Assembly: GCA_003164275.1 (NCBI GenBank)
Contig: PLSY01000359.1
Span: forward strand, 1 to 14,144
DNA from: Acidimicrobiaceae bacterium
Lineage (GTDB): Bacteria > Actinomycetota > Acidimicrobiia > Acidimicrobiales > RAAP-2
Length of the DNA: 14,144 nt
Direction: 5' to 3'
Numbering within the stretch: the first letter of the stretch is position 1; each line of letters starts with the position of its first letter. Position numbers and translations under genes: made by a program. The notes below the pieces were generated by a model. The model was not told the DNA's origin. It was given only the letters and a program-made list of their open reading frames with translations, and did not search any database. This document shows, in pieces, positions 6,438 to 12,854 of the stretch.

Positions 6438-6635
6438 TCACCGTCGACTGAGGGTCGTGGCCAAGCGGGCGAGACGGCGGTTGGCACTGGTCAAGGAGCG
6501 TTCGATGGCAAAGAGCTCCCGCGCCGACTCCTCATCCTTCGCCGCGTCGGCGGCGTCGGCGTGGGCCGTAACCCGAGCGGTCAGCTCGTCGAGAGCCGTG
6601 GCCAGTGAGGACAGTTCTGCAGCGCGTACGGGCAT
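6438..6635 (-). CDS. Small helical protein of unknown function
   Basis: A 65-residue protein I do not recognise. It is rich in Ala, Leu, Glu and Arg and looks like two helices, about 5-25 (ELSSLATALDELTARV) and 31-63 (KDEESARELFAIERSLTSAN, then RRLARLATTL), possibly a helical hairpin or short coiled coil. It has no cysteine, tryptophan, signal peptide or membrane segment. The open frame extends 29 codons further upstream, but that part has no protein-like character; the ATG at 6635 lies 6 nt after CATGAT, a weak version of the -10 box seen elsewhere here. It is divergent from hisD and convergent with nth. It could still be a chance frame, though composition and start context favour a gene. 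Confidence 0.6.
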   Translation of the reverse strand: MPVRAAELSSLATALDELTARVTAHADAADAAKDEESARELFAIERSLTSANRRLARLATTLSRR

Positions 6636-6641
6636 GGCTCG

Positions 6642-6647
6642 ATCATG
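6642..6647 (-). promoter_or_regulatory. Weak -10 box of the small gene
   Basis: CATGAT on the minus strand, 6 nt before the ATG at 6635. It keeps the A at position 2 and T at position 6 of TAnnnT but not the first T. Confidence 0.25.
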
Positions 6648-6713
6648 GCATCGGTAGGCCGTAACGACAGCATCCGACACGCATCGTGGAGCGGTGCGCC
6701 CGGCGGGGTCCGG

Positions 6714-6719
6714 TAGCAT
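6714..6719 (+). promoter_or_regulatory. -10 box of the histidine operon
   Basis: TAGCAT lies 9 nt before the hisD ATG at 6729; the overlapping CATCAT (6717-6722) is at the 6-nt distance. Either predicts a leader of at most about 3 nt. That leaves no room for a leader peptide, T-box or attenuator ahead of hisD. No good -35 box is visible. Confidence 0.4.
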
Positions 6720-6728
6720 CATCTGGCT

Positions 6729-8030
6729 ATGGCTCTACGTCGCCTCGACTTCCGTGGCTTCACCGGCAACCGCAGGGCACTGCGGGACGCGCTGCCGCGC
6801 CCGACCGACGAGCAGGATCGTTCCTCATCCACGGTGGCGGCCATCATCGCCGAGGTGCGGGAGCACGGAGACGCCGCACTTCGCCGGTACACCGAGCAGT
6901 TCGACGGCGTACACCTCGAAGACCTGAGAGTGGAAGAATCGGAGATCCAGGCGGCCCTTGGTCGCATCCCTGGTGATCTCCAAGACGCGTTGGATGTCGC
7001 ACACGACCGCATCCTCGCCTATCACGCCCACGAGGCAGGCGACGGCAAGGCGGATGACTTCGAGTCCGGTGGAATCACCGTGAGTCACCTTGTTCGGCCC
7101 ATGGCCAGAGCAGGTTGCTATGCGCCAGGAGGTCGCGCCCGCTATCCGTCAACGGTACTCATGTGCGCGGTGCCGGCCCAAGTGGCGGGTGTCGACGAGA
7201 TCGTGCTGTGCGTACCACCAGGACCCGACGGGAGGATCGACGATGCCTCGTTGGCCGCAGCGGCCGTGGCCGGCATCCACGAGGTCTACCGGGTGGGAGG
7301 GGCCCAGGCCATCGCGGCCATGGCCTTTGGCACCGAGACGATCGACCCGGTGGATGTGATCGTCGGTCCAGGGAATCGGTACGTGGCCGAGGCCAAGCGG
7401 CAGGTATCAGGCGTGGTCGGCGTGGCATCGGCGTTCGCCGGGCCGTCCGAGGTCGTGGTCATCGCCGGGCCCGACACACCGACCGAGCTCGCGGCCATCG
7501 ATCTCGTCGTGCAAGCCGAGCACGGACCCGATGGGCTGGCGTGGCTGATCACGTGGTCCGAGGCGGTGGCCGAGGCGGTCTCGGCCCACGTCGACCGGAT
7601 CGTGAAGGCTTCGCCGAGGCGAGCTGACTTGGAGCAGACGCTCGACGCTGGCGGCTATGCCGTCGTGGTGGACGGGCCGAAGCAGGCGTGTGCCATTTCC
7701 AACATCGTGGCGCCTGAGCACCTGGAGATCCTGACCGAGAACGCCTCGGATCTCCTCTCCCACATCACTTCGGCCGGCGCCATCTTCCTCGGCTCCAACT
7801 CGCCGGCCAGCGTCGGGGACTACCTGGCGGGACCGAACCACGTGTTGCCGACCAATCGCACGGCACGATTCTCCAGTGCCCTGCGGGTCGATGACTTCCG
7901 ACGACACATCCACGCCGTCACCATGACCGAGAAGGCGCTCGAGACCCTCGGACCCTACGTGGTGACCTTGGCCGAGACAGAAGGCCTGCCCGCCCATGCC
8001 GCCTCGGTGCGTCTGCGATGGCCCCGCTAA
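6729..8030 (+). CDS. hisD: Histidinol dehydrogenase
   Basis: Oxidises L-histidinol to L-histidine in two NAD-dependent steps, the end of histidine synthesis. The 433-residue protein has all family marks: APGGRARYPSTVLM at 132-145, YRVGGAQAIAAMAFG at 187-201, VGPGNRYVAEAKR at 212-224, AGPSEVVVIA at 237-246 and QAEHGPDG at 262-269. Zinc ligands by analogy with the E. coli enzyme are Gln262, His265, Asp364 (in VGDYLAGPNH) and His423 (in GLPAHAASV). The catalytic Glu-His pair is Glu330-His331 in APEHLE. First gene of the his operon; its end overlaps hisC by 13 bp. Confidence 0.97.
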   Translation: MALRRLDFRGFTGNRRALRDALPRPTDEQDRSSSTVAAIIAEVREHGDAALRRYTEQFDGVHLEDLRVEESEIQAALGRIPGDLQDALDVAHDRILAYHAHEAGDGKADDFESGGITVSHLVRPMARAGCYAPGGRARYPSTVLMCAVPAQVAGVDEIVLCVPPGPDGRIDDASLAAAAVAGIHEVYRVGGAQAIAAMAFGTETIDPVDVIVGPGNRYVAEAKRQVSGVVGVASAFAGPSEVVVIAGPDTPTELAAIDLVVQAEHGPDGLAWLITWSEAVAEAVSAHVDRIVKASPRRADLEQTLDAGGYAVVVDGPKQACAISNIVAPEHLEILTENASDLLSHITSAGAIFLGSNSPASVGDYLAGPNHVLPTNRTARFSSALRVDDFRRHIHAVTMTEKALETLGPYVVTLAETEGLPAHAASVRLRWPR

Positions 8031-9118
8031 CCCGCAGGGAGGTCGCCGGACTCCCAGCCGTCCGCACGGACCTCGCCGCCCTGTCCGGCTACCACTCGGC
8101 CCAGGTCGACGTCGACGTTCGCCTGAACACCAATGAGTCCCCACTCCCACCACCGGCCGAGTGGTTCGAGGCCTTCCGTGCCGCCCTCGGGGACGTCGAC
8201 TTCAACCGGTATCCCGACCGCCAGGCGGTCGAGCTGCGCCAGGCCCTGGCCGACGCCCACCAGGTCGAGCTGGCCCAGGTGTTCTGCGCCAACGGCTCAA
8301 ATGAGGTGCTCCAGGCCCTCATGCTGGCCTACGGCGGCCCAGAGCGCTCCATCGCCCTGTTCGAGCCGACCTACACCCTGCACCGCCACATCGCCCGCAT
8401 CACCGGGACGAAGGTGGCCGCCGGCACCCGCACCGATGACTTCTTGTTGGATGTCGATGAGGTGGCCCGGCTGGTCGGAGAGCACGACCCGACCATCACC
8501 TTTCTGTGCTCGCCCAACAATCCGACCGGGAGGGCGGAGTCCATCGACGAGATCCGCTCGGTGCTGCGTTTGGCCCCGGGCCTGGTTGTGGTCGACGAGG
8601 CCTACGGCCAGTTCGCCCCGTCGTCGGCCCTCGACATCCTGCGCTCGGGTGAGGTGGGCTGGGAGCGCATGGCTGTCGTCCGCACCTTCTCCAAGACCTG
8701 GTCGATGGCAGGTATCAGGCTCGGCTACCTGATCGGCCACCCCTCGGTGGTCGAGGCGTGCGAGATGGTCACCCTCCCGTACCACCTGGACTCGACCAAG
8801 CAGCTGGCCGGGCGACTGGCCCTGGGATTCGAGTCTGAGATGGAGGAACGAGTGGCCATGCTGAAAGAGGAGCGCGGTCGGATCGCGTCGACTCTCGCCG
8901 AGCTTCCCGTGGAGACCTGGCCGTCTGACGCGAACTTCATCCTCTTCCGCCCGACCAAGACCGATGCCCGACAGGTATGGGATGACCTTCTCGGGGCATC
9001 GGTGCTCGTGCGAGACTGTTCGGAGTGGCCCGGCCTGGCGGGATGCCTCCGCGTCACCGTAGGGCTGCCGGGCGAGAACGACCGCTTCCTCGCCGCACTG
9101 AAGGAAAGTTTGCTATGA
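8018..9118 (+). CDS. hisC: Histidinol-phosphate aminotransferase
   Basis: PLP-dependent class I/II aminotransferase that converts imidazole acetol phosphate to histidinol phosphate. The 366-residue protein has VRLNTNESP at 34-42, YPDRQAVELRQALA at 65-78, SPNNPTGR at 165-172, VVDEAYGQFA at 191-200 with the PLP-pyridine Asp193, and TFSKTWSMAGIRLGY at 223-237 with the Schiff-base Lys226. The start ATG lies inside the hisD end (13-bp overlap), with no good Shine-Dalgarno, so coupling to hisD translation is likely. The N-terminal region up to GYHS fits the usual HisC start. The stop overlaps hisB as ATGA. Confidence 0.95.
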   Translation: MAPLTRREVAGLPAVRTDLAALSGYHSAQVDVDVRLNTNESPLPPPAEWFEAFRAALGDVDFNRYPDRQAVELRQALADAHQVELAQVFCANGSNEVLQALMLAYGGPERSIALFEPTYTLHRHIARITGTKVAAGTRTDDFLLDVDEVARLVGEHDPTITFLCSPNNPTGRAESIDEIRSVLRLAPGLVVVDEAYGQFAPSSALDILRSGEVGWERMAVVRTFSKTWSMAGIRLGYLIGHPSVVEACEMVTLPYHLDSTKQLAGRLALGFESEMEERVAMLKEERGRIASTLAELPVETWPSDANFILFRPTKTDARQVWDDLLGASVLVRDCSEWPGLAGCLRVTVGLPGENDRFLAALKESLL

Positions 9119-9750
9119 CCATCTCGACATCGTCACCATCGTCACCATCGTCACCGGCCCACCGGACGGCCACGGCCAGACGTTCGACCAAGGAGACGTC
9201 GATCGAGGTCGATCTGGACGTCGACGGCACCGGAGTGACCGATGTGTCGACCGGCCTGCCGTTCTTCGATCACATGGTCAGCCAGCTCGGCCGCCACGGT
9301 GGCTTCGACCTCCGGGTGCTGGCCAAAGGTGACCTCGACGTCGATGCCCACCACACCGTGGAGGATGTCGGCATCGCCATCGGCGAGGTGTTGGCGGATG
9401 CCCTGGGGGACAAAGCGGGCATCCGTCGATTCGCTTCCATCTCCTTGCCCCTCGACGAGGCCCTGGTCGACGTGGCCCTCGACCTCTCCGGTCGCCCGTT
9501 CCTCGTCTACGACATCGAGTTCCCGCCCGAGGTCAACTCGCTCGGCAACCCACCCTTCGACCCGCAGCTGGCCGAGGAGTTCTGGCGGGCATTCGCCACA
9601 GCGGCGGCGATGACCCTCCACGTACGCCTGCGTTCGGGAAAGAACACTCACCACATCGTGGAAGCGTCCTTCAAAGGTGTGGCCCGAGCCCTCCGCGACG
9701 CAGTACGCGTGGAGGGGAGCGGGATCCCCTCGACCAAGGGCGTGCTGTGA
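9115..9750 (+). CDS. hisB: Imidazoleglycerol-phosphate dehydratase
   Basis: Mn-dependent dehydratase that converts imidazoleglycerol phosphate to imidazole acetol phosphate. The 211-residue monofunctional enzyme has FFDHMVSQLGRHGGFDL at 50-66, DAHHTVEDVGI at 77-87, THHIVEASFKGVARALRDA at 178-196 and STKGVL at the C-terminus, which together give the two metal sites. There is no fused phosphatase domain. The ATG at 9115 overlaps the hisC stop (ATGA) and follows AAGGAAA at 9101-9107. Residues 7-14 are a Ser-Ser-Pro repeat encoded by a tandem 9-bp DNA repeat, making the N-terminus about 15 residues longer than needed for the fold. Confidence 0.96.
   Translation: MTISTSSPSSPSSPAHRTATARRSTKETSIEVDLDVDGTGVTDVSTGLPFFDHMVSQLGRHGGFDLRVLAKGDLDVDAHHTVEDVGIAIGEVLADALGDKAGIRRFASISLPLDEALVDVALDLSGRPFLVYDIEFPPEVNSLGNPPFDPQLAEEFWRAFATAAAMTLHVRLRSGKNTHHIVEASFKGVARALRDAVRVEGSGIPSTKGVL
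9128..9154 (+). repeat. 9-bp tandem repeat in the hisB 5' end
   Basis: Three perfect copies of CATCGTCAC in tandem. They encode the Ser-Ser-Pro repeat near the HisB N-terminus. The unit is a multiple of three, so copy-number change would lengthen or shorten the tail without breaking the frame. Confidence 0.8.
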
Positions 9751-9794
9751 CCGAGCGCCGATCCGCTCCCGGTCCGTCTTCGCCACGTCAGTGA
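9747..9794 (+). CDS. Possible 15-codon bridging frame between hisB and hisH
   Basis: A GTG at 9747-9749 overlaps the hisB stop as GTGA; the frame runs 15 codons (VTERRSAPGPSSPRQ) and its stop at 9792-9794 overlaps the hisH GTG start (9791-9793) as GTGA. No Shine-Dalgarno is evident ahead of hisH. Such a frame could carry terminating ribosomes across the 40-bp gap. The peptide itself has no recognisable feature, and the arrangement could be chance. Confidence 0.25.
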   Translation: MTERRSAPGPSSPRQ

Positions 9795-10414
9795 TCGCCG
9801 TCCTCGACTACGGGATCGGCAACCTTCGCTCGGCGGAGAAGGCACTCCAGCACCTAGGAGCCGACGCCCAGCTGGTAGCAGACCCCGAGCGGGCTGCCGA
9901 GGCCAAGGGAATGGTCCTCCCCGGTGTCGGCGCCTTCGGTCGGTGCGCGCAGGCCCTGCGCTCGAGTGGCCTGGACAAGGCGGCCACCTTCGCCATCGAC
10001 CAGGGCATCCCCTTCCTCGGTATCTGTGTAGGGTTCCAGCTCCTCTACGAGGGATCCGAGGAGGATCCGTCCGAGGCCGGCCTGGGCGCCTTGGCCGGCA
10101 CGGTGCGGCGGCTGCCTCCGGGGGTCAAACACCCCCAGATGCAGTGGAACCTGCTCGACCAGGTGGACGGCCGGCCCTCGTCGCTGCTCGCCGGGATCCC
10201 CCAGCCCTCCTGGGTCTATTTCGTCCATTCGTTCGCCCCGGAGCGGACTGTCGACACCTCGTCGACGTGTGACTATGGGGGACCGGTGACCGCCTCGGCT
10301 GAGCGGGGCTCCCTCTGGGGGACCCAGTTCCATCCGGAGAAGTCCGGGGTCGTCGGGCTCGACATCCTGGCCAACTTCGTCCGAGCTGTGGGCGTCGGGG
10401 ACGATCGGGCCTGA
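9791..10414 (+). CDS. hisH: Imidazole glycerol phosphate synthase, glutaminase subunit
   Basis: Class I glutamine amidotransferase that releases ammonia from glutamine and passes it through HisF. The 207-residue protein begins VIAVLDYGIGNLRSAEKAL, the usual HisH N-terminus, has PGVGAFG at 44-50, the nucleophile Cys79 in LGICVGFQLLYEGSEE, the region VYFVHSF before the C-terminus, and TQFHPEKSG with the His and Glu of the triad. The start is GTG at 9791; an upstream in-frame extension lies over hisB and is not protein-like. There is a 40-bp gap after hisB, the only real gap in hisD-hisF. Its TGA overlaps hisA by one base. Confidence 0.95.
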   Translation: MIAVLDYGIGNLRSAEKALQHLGADAQLVADPERAAEAKGMVLPGVGAFGRCAQALRSSGLDKAATFAIDQGIPFLGICVGFQLLYEGSEEDPSEAGLGALAGTVRRLPPGVKHPQMQWNLLDQVDGRPSSLLAGIPQPSWVYFVHSFAPERTVDTSSTCDYGGPVTASAERGSLWGTQFHPEKSGVVGLDILANFVRAVGVGDDRA

Positions 10415-11172
10415 TGGACCTCTATCCGGCCATCGACATCCGGGACGGAGGGGCGGTGCGGCTCACCCAGGGTGACTTCGACCGCCAGTCGGACTACGGC
10501 GATCCCGTCGCCCTGGCCCGCCGGTTCGCCTCGGGCGGGGCTCCCTGGCTGCATGTCGTCGACCTCGACGCCGCCCGGGCGGGCAGACCCGTCAACCGTC
10601 GGACGGTGCTGGCCATCGCCGCCGCCGTCCCCATCCCGGTCGAGTCGGGGGGCGGTGTGCGCTCGGCCGAGGATGTCGCCGAGCTGCTCGAGGGGGGAGT
10701 GGCCCGGGTGATTCTTGGGACGGCGGCATTGGAGGACCCGGGGTTGGTCACTGACATGTGTGCAGCCCATCCCGGCCGGGTGGCGGTCGGGCTGGACTAC
10801 CGGGTCGACGCCAACGGACGGACCGAGGTCGCCATTCGGGGTTGGGAGCAGGGGAGCGGTCGAACGGTCGGCGACGTCCTGGCCGAGCTGGCCGACGCCG
10901 GCGTTGCCGCTGTCATCTGCACGTCCATCGAGCGCGACGGCATGCTCACCGGCCCGGACCTGGTCGGGCTTACGGCGATCTTGGAGGCCACCGGGATTGC
11001 CGTGATCGCCTCGGGGGGCGTGTCGAGCGTGTCGGACATCGAGGCCCTGGCCGCCATCAGGACCACCGGGAACGGGACCAGGCGACTGGCCGGGGCGGTC
11101 ACCGGCAAGGCTCTGGTGGACGGGCGGATGACCGTCGAAGATGGGGTGGCAGCGTGCGCACTGTCCGGGTGA
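10414..11172 (+). CDS. hisA: ProFAR isomerase HisA (possibly bifunctional PriA)
   Basis: (Beta-alpha)8-barrel isomerase that converts ProFAR to PRFAR. The 252-residue protein has [20 protein letters not shown] at 3-22 with catalytic Asp8, [10 protein letters not shown] at 48-57, VESGGGVRS at 76-84, VAVGLDYR at 123-130, RGWEQGSG at 142-149, [14 protein letters not shown] at 170-183 with Asp175, and IASGGVSS at 198-205. In many actinobacteria this gene is PriA and also performs the TrpF step. The Arg-Gly-Trp at 142-144 resembles PriA (Arg143, Trp145 in M. tuberculosis), but the loop after VRLTQG and the SGGGVRS segment look more like monofunctional HisA. The start ATG shares one base with the hisH stop. 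Confidence 0.93.
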   Translation: MDLYPAIDIRDGGAVRLTQGDFDRQSDYGDPVALARRFASGGAPWLHVVDLDAARAGRPVNRRTVLAIAAAVPIPVESGGGVRSAEDVAELLEGGVARVILGTAALEDPGLVTDMCAAHPGRVAVGLDYRVDANGRTEVAIRGWEQGSGRTVGDVLAELADAGVAAVICTSIERDGMLTGPDLVGLTAILEATGIAVIASGGVSSVSDIEALAAIRTTGNGTRRLAGAVTGKALVDGRMTVEDGVAACALSG

Positions 11173-11951
11173 TCCCCTGTCTCGACGTCGACGCCGGGCG
11201 GGTGGTGAAAGGGGTGCAGTTCATCGACCTGTTCGATGCCGGTGACCCGGTGGAGCTCGCTACCCGCTACGACGCCCAGGGCGCCGATGAGCTGGTCTTC
11301 TTGGATATCACGGCGTCGTCGGACCATCGCTCGACCATGGTCGACGTTGTCTCCCGCACTGCTGAGGTGGTGTTCATCCCCTTCACCGTCGGAGGCGGTG
11401 TCCGATCGGTGGACGATGCCCGCCGGCTCCTGCGGGCCGGAGCCGACAAAGTGGCGGTGAACACCGCGGCGGTCGACCGACCGGATCTCATAGCCGAGCT
11501 GGCCGACGAGTTCGGGAGCCAGTGTGTGGTGGTGGCCATCGACGCCCGGCGCCGGCGCCGGGCGGGAGTTGACCCGGCCGGCCACTGGTCGAAGGATGTG
11601 GGTTGGGAGGTGTTCACTCACGGCGGGCGCACGCCCACTGGTGTCGACGCCCTCGAGTGGGCCGAGCGGTGCGCGGCCATCGGGGCAGGCGAGATTCTCC
11701 TCACCTCCATGGACCGTGACGGCACCCGTGACGGCTTCGATGTGGAGCTGACGAGGGCCGTGGCCGATCGCTGCCCGGTCCCGGTCATCGCCTCAGGCGG
11801 GGTCGGCTCGTTACAACACTTGGCCGAGGGAGCCTTGGCCGGGGGGGCAGACGCCGTCCTGGCCGCGTCGATCTTCCACCTCGGCGAGTTCACCGTGGGC
11901 CAGGCGAAGGCCTACCTCCAAGAGGCCGGTGTGGACGTTCGTCCTGCATAG
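11154..11951 (+). CDS. hisF: Imidazole glycerol phosphate synthase, cyclase subunit
   Basis: Barrel enzyme that uses ammonia from HisH to turn PRFAR into imidazoleglycerol phosphate and AICAR. With the GTG start at 11154 the protein has 265 residues and the catalytic pair falls exactly at the canonical Asp11 ([15 protein letters not shown]) and Asp130 (VVVAIDARR), which supports this start. Other marks are [11 protein letters not shown] at 49-59, [14 protein letters not shown] at 77-90, [20 protein letters not shown] at 150-169, [13 protein letters not shown] at 184-196 and VIASGGVGS at 211-219. It overlaps hisA by 19 bp and follows GGGGTGG. A run of five Arg at 132-136 just after Asp130 is encoded by a 22-bp DNA palindrome. 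Confidence 0.96.
   Translation: MRTVRVIPCLDVDAGRVVKGVQFIDLFDAGDPVELATRYDAQGADELVFLDITASSDHRSTMVDVVSRTAEVVFIPFTVGGGVRSVDDARRLLRAGADKVAVNTAAVDRPDLIAELADEFGSQCVVVAIDARRRRRAGVDPAGHWSKDVGWEVFTHGGRTPTGVDALEWAERCAAIGAGEILLTSMDRDGTRDGFDVELTRAVADRCPVPVIASGGVGSLQHLAEGALAGGADAVLAASIFHLGEFTVGQAKAYLQEAGVDVRPA
11543..11564. repeat. 22-bp perfect GC palindrome inside hisF
   Basis: GCCCGGCGCC (11544-11553) is followed directly by its reverse complement (11554-11563), and the flanking C/G extend the match to 22 bp. It encodes the Ala and Arg run after catalytic Asp130 of HisF. Confidence 0.75.
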
Positions 11952-11977
11952 GGGCGACGTTGCCGCCCGGGCGCCCC
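11951..11977 (+). terminator. Weak GC hairpin after hisF
   Basis: GGGGCG (11951-11956, sharing the last base of the hisF stop) pairs with CGCCCC (11972-11977) around a 15-nt loop. There is no U-tract. It may end or attenuate the hisDCBHAF message before the next promoter, but the support is weak. Confidence 0.25.
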
Positions 11978-12001
11978 GACCGGTGGTGCGCCCCCCTGCG
12001 G

Positions 12002-12007
12002 TAGCCT
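12002..12007 (+). promoter_or_regulatory. -10 box of the GroES-like gene
   Basis: TAGCCT followed after 6 nt by the GTG at 12014. Predicts a leaderless transcript that would read the GroES-like gene and probably hisI and trpE. No convincing -35 box. Confidence 0.5.
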
Positions 12008-12013
12008 TGCCCT

Positions 12014-12382
12014 GTGGCCACTACGACGTCAGAAGCCCCAGCAGCCGGCGCGAACGATGACGAGGCGCGAGCCAAACTGGCCATCACCGTTCTGGCCGAT
12101 CGGGTGCTCGTGCAAGTCGGCCAGGCCGAAGGAGAGCGTCGATCGAGGGCCGGTATCCTGATCCCGGCGACAGCCCAGGTGTCGCGGCGGCTGGCGTGGG
12201 CCGAGGTCGTGGCCATCGGGCCACACGTCCGGTCGGTCAAAGTCGGCGACAATGTGTTGTTCAACCCCGAGGACCGCTTCGAGGTCGAGGTCCAAGGGGA
12301 CGACTACGTCATCTTGCGCGAGCGCGACATCCACGCAGTGGCGGCCACCCGCATCGACGGCGGCACGGGCCTCTACCTCTGA
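12014..12382 (+). CDS. Divergent GroES/Cpn10-like protein
   Basis: A 122-residue protein whose middle (about 22-110) reads as a Cpn10 fold: [20 protein letters not shown] at 24-43, [10 protein letters not shown] at 46-55, [10 protein letters not shown] at 61-70, [11 protein letters not shown] at 75-85 and [14 protein letters not shown] at 96-109. These line up with the GroES core. It differs from an ordinary GroES: an extra acidic, Ala-rich N-terminal tail of about 20 residues, a strongly basic roof/mobile-loop region (ERRSRAG, QVSRRL) and a C-terminal extension ending GTGLYL. No groEL is adjacent. GTG start set by TAGCCT 6 nt upstream. Whether it binds a GroEL ring is unknown; it may be a co-chaperonin paralogue with another role. 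Confidence 0.78.
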   Translation: MATTTSEAPAAGANDDEARAKLAITVLADRVLVQVGQAEGERRSRAGILIPATAQVSRRLAWAEVVAIGPHVRSVKVGDNVLFNPEDRFEVEVQGDDYVILRERDIHAVAATRIDGGTGLYL

Positions 12383-12464
12383 CGTCGGAACGCCGACCGG
12401 AGCCGACCATCCGAGACCCCACCGATCTCTCGACATTGAAACCTTCACACCAGGAGCACCACCT

Positions 12465-12854
12465 GTGACCAGTACCGGCACCCACTTCGTAGCCACCCCG
12501 ATCGCGTTCACCGAGGACCAGTTGGACCAGGTGGTCTACAACCGCGACGGCCTGGTCGGCGCCATCGTCCAAGACGCCACTGACCACAGCGTGTTGATGT
12601 TCGCCTACATGAACGCCGAGTCCCTGCGGAGGACCTTGGAGACCGGGCGGACCTGGTTCTGGAGCCGCAGTCGCCAGGAGTACTGGTGCAAGGGCGAGAC
12701 CTCCGGCGATCGACAGTACGTCCGCAGCGTCCACTTCGACTGTGACTGCGACGCCCTCTTGGTCGTCGTCGACCAAGAGGGCGCCGGCGCCTGCCATACC
12801 GGGAACCGGTCCTGTTTCTATCGGGCCTTCGGCGATCCGCCGACCGACCCATGA
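12465..12854 (+). CDS. hisI: Phosphoribosyl-AMP cyclohydrolase
   Basis: Hydrolyses PR-AMP to ProFAR, the step before HisA. The 129-residue protein has [20 protein letters not shown] at 27-46, [20 protein letters not shown] at 48-67, [14 protein letters not shown] at 68-81, and the metal centre DCDCDA at 92-97 with [10 protein letters not shown] at 109-118: Cys93, Cys110 and Cys117 for zinc, Asp92/94/96 for magnesium. It is the single-domain form with no HisE (pyrophosphatase) part. The GTG at 12465 follows AGGAG at 12452-12456 with 8 nt spacing, a good Shine-Dalgarno, unlike the leaderless starts. The 82-bp gap before it shows only a weak 5-bp hairpin at 12384-12397. Its stop overlaps trpE as ATGA. 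Confidence 0.96.
   Translation: MTSTGTHFVATPIAFTEDQLDQVVYNRDGLVGAIVQDATDHSVLMFAYMNAESLRRTLETGRTWFWSRSRQEYWCKGETSGDRQYVRSVHFDCDCDALLVVVDQEGAGACHTGNRSCFYRAFGDPPTDP

Noticed and set aside
6105..6451. Open frames through the intergenic region on both strands
   Set aside because: They are continuations of shadow frames of nth or of the small gene with no protein-like composition or start signal.
6640..6728. Possible his leader peptide, T-box or attenuator before hisD
   Set aside because: No His-rich short frame, no T-box features, and the -10 box leaves at most a few nt of leader.
7407..8153. 248-codon frame antisense to hisD/hisC
   Set aside because: Typical long shadow frame in high-GC coding DNA; no family resemblance, while hisD and hisC are certain.
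10758..11153. Upstream extension of the hisF frame
   Set aside because: Arg/Gly-rich out-of-frame reading of hisA; HisF catalytic Asp11 and Asp130 number correctly only from 11154.
12383..12464. Terminator or promoter between the GroES-like gene and hisI
   Set aside because: Only a 5-bp hairpin at 12384-12397 with no U-tract and no paired -35/-10; read-through is more likely.
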